From Strigamia acuminata (Eukaryota > Arthropoda > Chilopoda > Geophilomorpha > Linotaeniidae), in the NCBI GenBank assembly GCA_949358305.1, contig OX442318.1:482501-546500 (forward strand): a stretch of 64,000 nucleotides of DNA. The letters are read 5' to 3'. The position numbers and the translations under genes were made by a program. Shown piece by piece: positions 56,101 through 64,000 of the stretch. The notes beneath the pieces were generated by a model that saw only the letters and a list, made by a program, of their open reading frames with translations, was not told the origin of the DNA and did no database searches. The number at the start of each line of letters is the position of its first letter. Within the stretch, counting starts at the first letter, position 1.

Positions 56101-58290
56101 AGCAGGAACGCGTGCAGCGGAATGTCGCGCTGCTTGTACGAAGTGAGAAACTTGACGCCCGAGTAGAAGTAAGGGACGGAGAAATCGACGTGTGCCGCGC
56201 GCACCGACGTCACCGACAGCGGCGCGAGCGACAAGTGCGCCGCGCCCGAGATCAGGTCGGCCACGATCCCGTTCCACGTGCCGCCGCGCTTCCCGCCGAA
56301 GTGCCCGTCGTGCACCAAATACAGCACGTAGTCGAACTGCAGCTCGCTCGAGATGGACATGAGCAAGTCGATCGAGTGGCCGAAGCAGCACGTCACGTTG
56401 TAAGTGGACGAGTTCGGGTCCAGGTCGCGGTCGGCGCGGAACTCGGCCGCGATCACCGCCAGCTCGGCCGTGTTGTTGGTCGTCACGCGCAGGCACGGCA
56501 CGCCTTTCAAGCACGTGCGGTTCTCCACCAGCGTCGTCTCCATCACGAACGGCGGCGCGATCGCCGACACGACGCGCAGCAGGGCGTTCGCCGTCGGGTG
56601 CGGGCCCACCGCCAAATCCCCCGGCCACGTCACCGCGTCGAACTGCACGCGGCCGGCCGTCACGTTGCCCACGAGCCGCCAGTGCCGGCCGCCGCCGCCG
56701 TCGCCCGGCCTCAAGTTCAGAATGTCAAAGTGCGCGTTCAGAACTCCTTCGATGCGCTCGCCGCCGCCGTCGAACGTCTCGCGGCCGCTCACGATCTCCG
56801 ACGCTAAATTCTGCATCGCCCTAATAAGAAAAATTAATTAATAAATAAATAAAATTAATTTAATTTAATTAAATTACTTGTGTAAATTCAGACTGAGGGT
56901 GTGGAGCACGGGACTGGGCGCGAACCAGCAATTAAAGGCGTCCACCGTGGAGTTGAAGCCTCTGACGGTGTCGAGGCCGGCGTCGCGCAGCCCGAGCGCG
57001 AAGAGGCGGACGGCGGCGCGCACCACGTGCTTAGTGATGTTGAGCGGTCGGAGCTGGAGCGCCAGGAGTCCCGTGGGGAAGTACTCCTCGGGCAGGAGGT
57101 CGTCGTCCGGGTCGTCGTGCAGCAGGATCCAGATCCAGTCGCCCTCCACCATGTTCTGCTTGCGCGCCTCCTGGAAGACGTGTTGCGCGCGCTCCCGGTC
57201 GCAGTGGAGCAGCAGAACGCGGCCGCGATTCTTGGCCGCGTCGCTGAGCATGTCGGCCACCTCCTTGGGCGAGCGGGGCACGGTGAGCGCCGACAGACGC
57301 GTCCACGGCGTGCGCTCCGTCACGGCGCGCAGCCGGGCCCATAGCTGCACCGACGTCACGCTCTCGTCGCCCAGGAACGTGCTCGTGTGCCAGTGGTTGG
57401 CCACCAGCAGGTGACACACGGCGTCCGCCACGTGGTCCAGCGACGGATTCAGAGCCACCAGCAGCGGGCTCACGTCCTTAAAAATAAAAATTAGAAAATT
57501 AGAAAATTAAATATTATTCTTATTATTAATCATCGAGCGCACACGCCGCTGCTGCTGCTTCGCTGCTTCCGGTCCGTCCATCGATTCACCTCCATTTCGT
57601 CCGAGTCCGAGGGGGTCCCTTTGGCCTTCCCTCGCCTCGACGAGTGAGTCGTCATGGCAACGGACACAAAGAGAGACGAGAATATATATTCTATTCTTTC
57701 TCTGTTTAGCTTTCGGAAGTGCAGCCGCAGCGCGATGCCTGGCAGGGAAGCCAAGGCCGCGCAGCAAATGGCAAATGGCAAATGGCAAATGGCGGTGTTT
57801 TTATTTTCTCATCTTTATTCTGTTTGAGTACCTTAAACGTGAAATCGGCGTATCCCTGGCTGGCGCCGACGACCGGGAGACCCGAGTAGCCGGCCACGGT
57901 GGCGGCGGCGAACGTGTGCGGTCGCTCGGCGAAGACCACGAGGCCCGTGACGTTGGTCTGGTCGAGCAGGTCGCACAACTTCCTGATGGTGTCGGCCGGG
58001 GTGGTGGACGACACTTGCAGGGGCAGGCCGACGAGCGTGAAGTTGAAGCGAGGGTCGCCGTTCACGTCGTTCGTGGCCTTCTGCAAGATGCGCGCGAACT
58101 GGTGGTGCTGATGCGGTTCGAAGGCGGCCGCCAGTTGGACGGCCAGCTTGGCCGCCGCCTGCGTCGGGAAGACGACGACGAGCACGAAGTAGGCGAGGGT
58201 GAACGTGGCCGACGACGAGTGACAGTGGGAGTGAGATTGGGAATGAGAATGAGACGGGGCGGCGGGCGAGCGAGGCCAGGCACGCGCCAT
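53107..58290 (-). CDS. NMDA-type ionotropic glutamate receptor, GluN3-like, 8 or more exons
   Basis: Ligand-gated cation channel subunit at neuronal membranes. Exon 1 (58290-57832) starts MARAWPRSPAAPSHSHSQ, with a hydrophobic FTLAYFVLVVVFPTQAAA signal segment. Exon 2 (57476-56878) and the start of exon 3 complete the amino-terminal domain. Exon 3 (56820-55761) has the ligand-binding S1 with Cys-rich STYNVTCCFGHSIDLL, then M1 LWIAIFASLNTTAMAAAV, WLSPFGLNPWGRQRTKN, the pore segment ALWVMWSLLFSHLVAFKAPK and M3 IFLASYTANIARLFAGLFFQ. Exons 54964-54838 and 54763-54330 carry S2 (LLSQRVGAVRFSSSETYVSK, GDTPILDYYRNNDPGCLLES, SYAIGMPKGSPF) and M4 VAGVFIMLGVGILVGCLILV. The tail, from three or more exons, is acidic and Ser-rich and ends LAVFQRALLHPP. 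M3 has SYTANIAR where Ala usually follows. Exons are very GC-rich. GluN2-like identity is the alternative. Confidence 0.87.
55192..55432. mobile_element. piggyBac-like MITE with TTAA target site
   Basis: The element, in the long intron of the NMDA receptor gene, is bounded by TTAA on both sides with inverted tips CACTAGAAAGG and CCTTTCTCGTG. It is about 233 bp with no coding capacity. Internal hairpins are striking: GCTGATTTATGATG/CATCATAAATCAGC, ACAGCTGTT/AACAGCTGT, CGGTCA/TGACCG and GGCCGAA/TTCGGCC. TTAA plus a C(A/C)CTAGAAAG-type tip is typical of the piggyBac superfamily. Confidence 0.85.
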
Positions 58291-59438
58291 TCTCGCCGAA
58301 CGCACTCATTCCCGCGGCCGCCCCAGCGCCACTTTCTGCTCGAGCACTAGGCCAATCGATGGCTCCAAAGGCAAAGAGAAATCCGTCCAAACGTCGTCTC
58401 GCTACAGACCCACCACTGACACACTTGCATCGACACGCAAAACCCTCACTGGGTGCCGCATCAACGCCAATCGCTAGGCGCAGAAACAATCCCAGCCAAC
58501 ATTCTTGCTCCCGAGTCCCGACTCTTAATTATCGATTTATTCCCATTTCTAATCGCGCTGCCCGGCTAATTACCCGACCTTTTCATACACAAATTCCTCA
58601 ATTTCACTTTTTGCGCTTTTATTCCATTCGCTCCGAAATATTTCTCGTCGTGTACACCCGATCGGAGACATCGAGGAATGCAATAACACTAAATTCCTTA
58701 GCCATTGAGATTTGTTCGATATCTAGACGACGAATTCCTCTCTCTCGTATGCTTTATCGTAGCATCGAGCAAATCTTCCTTCGCCTTCCCACATTCCATC
58801 ACGTGGACATTTCTTTTTATTATCTTTTTTTAAACGCGAATAAATCCCTCTTTGTCCGGAGCACGAAATCCGATTCGTTCGATCGGGTCAGCAACCCGCA
58901 TAAATAAATATTCATCAATCGTAGCGCGACTGGCTGCAAAGGGTTGCGTTGCTAAGCAACCGCATGCGTAAAAAGACGCTCCGGCACAAGAGGATGCTGC
59001 TGCGGAAGTGATCATATCGGATCAATAAAGCTTTGGGCGCGTCACCCACATTTTCGTATTCAAAAGCGTGGCAGGCGCACGACTCGCTCGCAAATCGATA
59101 TTCGTTCGATATGGCCGGATCAAAACAAAAACAAAACGATTCAACTCATCGCACTTCCGCTACCGCTAAATAACGAACGATCCAGTAGATTTATTTTGCA
59201 CTTTTTTATTTTTTTTTAAATTTTTTTTTAAATTTTAAAAATAGTTGCTGCGTCGCTAGACGAGTCGAGCTAACCCAAGGACAGTACTTGATGATGATGA
59301 CGTCATGGGCTCGCGCTCAAGGTCATGCTAAGACGTGATACGATTGGGTCCGCATGTAATTTAAAGGGTAAAAATTAAGAAATTAAGAAATAATTTGCAA
59401 AAATTGGATTGGACAAAAATTTATTATCGATTTTTTTA
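58291..59438. other. Intergenic region between the NMDA receptor 5' end and EIF2B3 3' end
   Basis: Probable promoter and 5' UTR of the receptor gene. A plus-strand open frame at 58359-58907 has no protein-like features and is rejected. A perfect CRE palindrome ATGACGTCAT is at 59297-59306. Poly(A)-rich sequence near 59210-59240 precedes it. Confidence 0.5.
59297..59306. promoter_or_regulatory. CRE palindrome ATGACGTCAT
   Basis: A full TGACGTCA site about 1 kb upstream of the NMDA receptor start codon. CREB-type control of neuronal receptor genes is known in animals; its use here is inference. Confidence 0.35.
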
Positions 59439-61826
59439 TTATTCAATTTCCATCATTTGTTGAGCGTCGGCGATTAACTCTTTGGTCGATTTCACTGAAA
59501 TAAATCGAAAAATTAAGAAATTAATCGAAAAATTAAGAAATCAATCGAAAAATTAAGAAATCAATCGAAAAATTAAGAAATTAATCGAAAAATTAAGAAA
59601 TTAATCGATTAGACAAATTATATCGACGAATTTCACCTTCCGATTCGACCACGACTCGCGCAGTGACCAAACAATCCTTTAAATTGCATTTGGCGCCGAT
59701 ATTTACTTGATCCGCGACGATGCAGCCTTCTAAATTACACCTGCACATCATTAAACAAACAAATTAAACGCATTTTCAGTAAAAATGTCCCGATCGATCA
59801 AATTACCCGTCGCCAACGACCACGTTGTTCATCAACACGCTGTTGGAAATTTGGCAATTTGATCCGATTTGGCAGTTTTGTCCCACTGCGCTTCGCACTA
59901 TCCGACTTTTATCTCCGATATTCGTTTGAGCGCCGACGAAACTCACGTTATCTATCTGATTTATAAACGAATAAATATTTATCTTATTTATTTATTTATT
60001 TTCGCCATTTTTACTCGTGAGTTTTGCGCTTTTTCAACGCTCGCGTCGATCCTCGGACCGGTCGCTGCACTTTGTATCACCTAAACGTGAAAAATAAATT
60101 CAGGATTAATCGGAATTTGATGATATTAAATTTAAAATGACTTTTTTGTTGGCTTCGAAGTAGGACGAAAGTGTGTTGGCGCGTAGACAAAACGCGGAGT
60201 CCATGACGCATCCGAAACAACGCAATCGCTTCGAATGATTTCCGTAATCCTCGGTGAGTGTTTGGAGAATTTTGTCCGATGTTAACGCGTGAAACTCATC
60301 TGAAATCCAAATTTAAAAAAATGTTGTCTAAAATTCATGGATTGAATCGAAAAGTCGATACCCGACGAGAGCGATTGGAAATTGCATTTGTTCGCGGATG
60401 ATAAATGATTCGTGCTGCCATTTTCGCCTTTGAATTGTTCTGCGATTAAACTTGGAACCAATTCGCTTTTTATGCTCGAAAAGTTGCTGCCAATTCAAAT
60501 AAAAACAATTTTTATCACCACTTGTGTTATTTTGAAAAATACTTGCGTTTTCTTAACAAATTCATCCAACACCCATTTCTTCATTAAATATAAATGAGCA
60601 TCCATTAATTTACTGTAAACTCTACACTTCGGATGCCTGGAAAATAGAAAACAAACATAAATACACAAATTCTTGCGCTTTTTAAACATACACTGCATTT
60701 TTCCTGTAAAATCGACAAATTTTTCATCTAAACATGCAATTTTTCAACTAAAAAATGCAATTTTTCAACTAAAAAATGCAATTTTTCAACTAAAAAATGC
60801 AATTTTTCAACTAAAAAATGCAATTTTTCAACTAAAAAATGCAATTTTTCAACTAAAAAATGCAATTTTTCAACTAAAAAATGCAATTTTTCAACTAAAA
60901 AATGCAATTTTTCAACTAAAAAATGCAATTTTTCAACTAAAAAATGCAATTTTTCAACTAAAAAATGCAATTTTTCAACTAAAAAATGCAATTTTTCAAC
61001 TAAAAAATGCAATTTTTCAACTAAAAAATGCAATTTTTCAAGGAAAAATGCAGTTTTTATGTAAAAAAAAAAGAATTTGTTCTGGTGGTGTTGATTTGAC
61101 CTTTCTAAAATATTCCTACGAATTGAAATAGTGTCATCCAAGTCCGCTTCGGAACAAACCATCAACAATTGCGATGTTTCTGAATCGAGCGCGACAAAAT
61201 CAAGTTCTAAACAAACACAAAAAAAAACAAAATAAAAAATTAGATCGAAATAAATATTAAAAAAAATCACGTATGCAAGCCCAACCTAAATGAGGTTTAG
61301 TTCTCGAGCCCGGAGCTGCCAATCTGACCTCGTTCGAAATCGGAGCGAATAAAGCGGTGAGAGTCGCGTCCTGCACGCGATGCATTTCGGCCAATTTATA
61401 CAAATCCACATCAGTGACGAGATCGCACGACATCACCAGAATATCGCTCTGCAAAAAAAAAAGAAAAGAAAATTAAAAACCTAAAAATTAATTTTAAAAA
61501 CAAAAAAAAAACTGCACTTTAATTTTGTCGGCGACGTGCACCAACGAGTCGACGGTTCCCCAATCGTCGTCGTTGATCTCGACGATTTCTAAACGAATTT
61601 TCAATTTTCCCGCGAGTTCTTTTTGCGTGCGAATTTTGCTGCTTTCGCTCGTGATGACGATGGCGTCTTCAAAACCGGCCTTTTCCAACAGATGTAACGG
61701 GTACCAAACCATCGGGTAATTTCCAACCGGCAGTAAAGATTTCGGACAATCGGCCGTCAGATCTGTCATTCGCGATCCTCGACCGAGCGCCATAACCACC
61801 GCTTGCAATTCCGCTTTCCAACTCAT
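59439..61826 (-). CDS. EIF2B3: Translation initiation factor eIF2B subunit gamma, about 9 exons
   Basis: Part of the catalytic gamma-epsilon arm of eIF2B, the GDP/GTP exchange factor for eIF2. The start (61826) gives MSWKAELQAVVMALGRGSRM, TADCPKSLLPVGNYPMVWYP and LHLLEKAGF, the pyrophosphorylase-like domain. A second exon (about 61451-61285) has DILVMSCDLVTDVDLYKLAE. Then come LDFVALDSETSQLLMVCSEA with RRNILER, HPKCRVYSKLMDAHLYLMKK with WVLDEF, and SIKSELVPSLIAEQF. The C-terminal left-handed beta-helix repeats read DNVSFVGAQTNIGDKSRIVR, SAVGQNCQIGSNCQISNSVL, MNNVVVGDGCNLEGCIVADQ and ESEVKSTKELIADAQQMMEI. The exons are intact. A TTTTCAG directly before the ATG suggests a 5' UTR intron. Two introns hold tandem arrays. 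Confidence 0.93.
59500..59612. repeat. 20-bp tandem repeat in EIF2B3 intron
   Basis: About five to six copies of AATCGAAAAATTAAGAAATT (T or C variants at one position) lie in the last intron. Confidence 0.9.
60733..61041. repeat. 21-bp minisatellite in EIF2B3 intron, about 15 copies
   Basis: A 21-bp unit containing CAACTAAAAAATGCAATTTT is repeated almost perfectly. Its length is a multiple of three, so frames stay open on both strands (NAIFQLK on plus, LVEKLHF on minus). It lies inside an intron bounded by good coding exons, so these frames are treated as by-products. Confidence 0.96.
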
Positions 61827-62253
61827 CTGAAAATTCAATTAATTTCCATTTAATTCCACTTAATTCAAATGATTAATGAAAAAAAAATCAATAAACAAAT
61901 TAGCGATGAGTATAATTACTTTTCTTTTGCAGTTTTAATCAATAACGACAAGATTATTACGAAAAACTGCAAATTTTAGCCACAAACTTCCAGATGTCAA
62001 TATTTCCTACGATTTCGTCAGGCTTGAGAATAAATATATAAATAACTAGAGCTTGGATGGCTCCTAACGTTGAAATCAACGCCATCTCGATTCTAAAATT
62101 CAAACTAATATGTTTCTAAACAATGAAAATAGATGGCGCTGACCAAAATAACGTAATTTAAACGTACTATTATGAACGTTCTCACAACGTAAATAAAAAA
62201 TATAGGTATATATATATAAAGTGATTTATTTCAATGTTCATTTTATTATCACA
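61827..62253. other. Divergent promoter region between EIF2B3 and MED6
   Basis: No coding exon is seen. A TATATATATATA run at about 62206-62218 lies 35-48 bp before the MED6 start codon. The rest is AT-rich. Confidence 0.5.
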
Positions 62254-62958
62254 ATGGAGAAAGATAGTCTAAGCGCTTCGTGGTACGACAGTAAATGGAT
62301 TCCTCACCTTAACGTGCACAACGTGCTTGATTATTTCTCCGAAAGGAGTAACCCGTTTTACGATACAACGTGCAACAACGAAGTAATAAAAATGCAGCGC
62401 TTGAGACCGGAACAAATGAACTCGATGACGGGAATCGAATATGTCCTATACCACGTGCAAGAACCGATTTTATACGTTATAAGAAAACAATACCGTCACG
62501 GGCCCGATCATCGAGTCTCTGCGATAGCGCATTATCACGTTATTGCCGGTATAGTGTACAAAACGGCCGACATTGGCGCGATCATCGGTGCCCGGATGCA
62601 AGCAGCGACCCACAGTTTGCGGACCGGTTTCGACGAGGCTTGTTCTATGGCGCGCTACGATCCGTCGAAAGGATACAGTTGGAAGTTTAAAGACGAGATA
62701 CCGGAAGTAAAGAAAACGAAAATTCAAATTAGGGAGGATATTAGTTTGGTTGGTCGCCGACAGAGGGTTGATGGACTGCTCTTAGATTTATGCAGAAAAT
62801 TTCCACCAAAATGCCCAACTGCTGAAATTATTCCACTAAAATGCCCAACTGCTGAAATTTCAACGAAAAAACGAATAAATCGTGACGAAAATATTGAATT
62901 TAAAACCGAAAACCAAGATAGCTCGGCGCCGCCATTGAAAAAAACAAAGTTAACGTAA
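62254..62958 (+). CDS. MED6: Mediator complex subunit 6, single exon
   Basis: Head-module subunit of Mediator that helps RNA polymerase II initiation. The intronless CDS of 234 residues starts MEKDSLSASWYDSKWIPHLN (62254), the first in-frame ATG. MED6 core motifs follow: VLDYFSERSNPFYDTTCNNE, GIEYVLYHVQEPILYVIRKQ, VIAGIVYKTADIGAIIGARM and SLRTGFDEACSMARYDPSKG with YSWKF. The C-terminus is basic and disordered and has a short internal duplication (KCPTAEI twice at about 62812-62859). It ends KKTKLT. Having no introns in an intron-rich region, it may be an old retrocopy that kept or replaced the ancestral gene. It is head to head with EIF2B3. Confidence 0.93.
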   Translation: MEKDSLSASWYDSKWIPHLNVHNVLDYFSERSNPFYDTTCNNEVIKMQRLRPEQMNSMTGIEYVLYHVQEPILYVIRKQYRHGPDHRVSAIAHYHVIAGIVYKTADIGAIIGARMQAATHSLRTGFDEACSMARYDPSKGYSWKFKDEIPEVKKTKIQIREDISLVGRRQRVDGLLLDLCRKFPPKCPTAEIIPLKCPTAEISTKKRINRDENIEFKTENQDSSAPPLKKTKLT

Positions 62959-63180
62959 ACCGCCACCAGATGACAGCCACAAACAATGCTAAAACGATTA
63001 AAACAAAGACAAAACAAATTTTTATAACATTAGTGTTCCCCTTCTTACATAATAAATCAGTGTTAAAAAAATAAAGAAACATTTGAGCCGTTTTACTTTG
63101 ACAACACTCACATTGCACATTTCATGAGCAAATGTAAACAAATAATACAATTCATCCGTTAATTTTTAATTAAAATTTCT

Positions 63181-63822
63181 CTACTGTTTACCCGAATAAT
63201 TTGGATTATTGTAGTCGACCGAAACCCTAATGACGTCACCCGTGTACCGTCGCTGACTGGGCATAAAGTAGAAATCGGGTTGCAACTCCCGCGCGCCGCG
63301 TGACTGTGACGCGGCGCCGCCATTCTCGCGGAATCCCGCGCGGTCGTGAGTAGCGTATGCGTTCGTGGTGCTCCCACGTCCCGATGACGGGTTGGGAGCT
63401 AGCCGCGACAAGCTTTCACTGCGCCTGTTGTTGTTCAAATGTTGCGCTTGACGTGGGTTCGGTTTGCTCATGTCCGGCGTGTTGCTTTTCATCGGGCTCG
63501 GCGTGTTTTTCTTGCGCGAGCTGCTCGGTTCGCTCTCTAGCGGCAAGAAGGGTTCGTAGTTGTAGTTGTTGACGGATGAAGTCGAGTAATCTTTCCAGCC
63601 GGAATTCGTGATTAATTGTTCCTGCATAAAATAAAAATTAGTCATTTAAATTCAATCAATTTTCATTACGGGTAATTACTTTAGACATTCGAGTCCGTCT
63701 TGCGTGGCGAGATCGGTAAATGGTGCACACGATTTGGATGAAAACTAGAAGGCCCAGTGCACAAACGGCCGTGATAATTGCGTAGATGGCAATCATCTGC
63801 TCATCAGAATTCGATTTCACTT
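63181..63822 (-). CDS. C-terminal part of an unidentified single-pass membrane protein (partial)
   Basis: Two exons are visible. The first, 63822-63680, has an acceptor at 63823 and reads EQMIAIYAIITAVCALGLLV then FIQIVCTIYRSRHARRTRMS: one transmembrane helix followed by a basic stop-transfer. The second, 63621-63181, reads EQLITNSGWKDYSTSSVNNY, a Ser/Asn/Pro-rich cytoplasmic tail, and ends PDFYFMPSQRRYTGDVIRVS and VDYNNPNYSGKQ. This layout suggests a type I receptor or adhesion protein whose extracellular part lies beyond 64000. The ordered, aromatic C-terminal motif may be a conserved binding site. I do not recognise the family. Confidence 0.7.
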
Positions 63823-64000
63823 CTAAATTGAACAAAAAATCAAAATGAGCCAATCAGAAGTGAGATATTGCTAACGACGTTATTTTTTCACCAATCAGAA
63901 ATAAGAAAAATGGAATGACGTGCATTCCGTCACCAATCAGGAGTAAAGTAAACTAACAAGTAAGGGATGATCAATTTTTAAAACAAAAAACGTATAAAAT
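63823..64000 (-). other. Upstream intron of the membrane-protein gene, running off the window
   Basis: This AT-rich sequence follows (on the sense strand, precedes) the transmembrane exon. CCAATCAG-type strings recur three times (about 63850, 63890 and 63930). No further exon is seen. Confidence 0.5.

Noticed and set aside
55737-56807. 356-codon plus-strand open frame antisense to the NMDA receptor
   Set aside because: It is Arg-rich with no domain, and it arises from the high GC content of the real minus-strand exon.
58359-58907. 182-codon plus-strand open frame upstream of the receptor
   Set aside because: The composition looks random with no motifs and no codon preference; it is likely promoter or 5' UTR sequence.
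60673-61270. NAIFQLK and LVEKLHF repeat proteins
   Set aside because: The 21-bp array lies in an EIF2B3 intron and is open on both strands for arithmetic reasons.

Overview
This is a eukaryotic, almost certainly metazoan, nuclear window. The genes carry many short AT-rich GT-AG introns. They encode conserved animal proteins: a condensin SMC, a mediator subunit, MYSM1, DNAJC14, eIF2B gamma and an NMDA receptor subunit. The closest remembered relatives are arthropod: a peroxiredoxin like fly Jafrac1, a pineapple-eye/PHF7-type PHD protein, and an insect-style NMDA subunit with a SYTANIA-like M3 motif. MYSM1 together with DIRS, Tc1-like and piggyBac-like elements would fit a small-genome non-fly arthropod such as a springtail or crustacean. 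The species call is inference only.

Layout, left to right: 5' part of a 2-Cys peroxiredoxin (-), FGGY kinase (+), RANBP3 (-), tRNA-Gly(TCC) (+), ribosomal protein S11/uS17 (-), NDUFV3 with two alternative last exons (+), CWF19L1 (-), an HSDL1-like reductase (+), and a class A GPCR (-). A 5 kb gene-poor stretch (17.2-22.2 kb) holds one or two unassigned coding-like pieces. Then come an ANKRD34-like ankyrin protein (-) and SMC2 (+). Two DIRS-type tyrosine-recombinase retrotransposons lie head to head at 29.6-36.0 kb, the second ending 12 bp before the start codon of a PHF7/pineapple-eye-like gene (+). These are followed by minisatellites, PET100 (+), MYSM1 (-), POLE4 (+), DNAJC14 (-), a repeat-rich gap (48.2-53.1 kb), an NMDA-receptor GluN3-like gene (-), EIF2B3 (-), MED6 (+), and the 3' end of an unidentified single-pass membrane protein (-).

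The genes form no pathway. The recurring design is compact head-to-head pairs sharing short promoter gaps (RPS11/NDUFV3, CWF19L1/HSDL1, MYSM1/POLE4, EIF2B3/MED6, ankyrin gene/SMC2). Exon boundaries come from reading splice sites and protein continuity by eye.

The most interesting material is: the paired DIRS elements with intact terminal and internal complementary repeats; the duplicated NDUFV3 terminal exons; the tandem exon duplication in the PHD gene; an in-frame stop between two coding-like parts upstream of the ankyrin gene; several non-autonomous transposons; and in-frame minisatellites.
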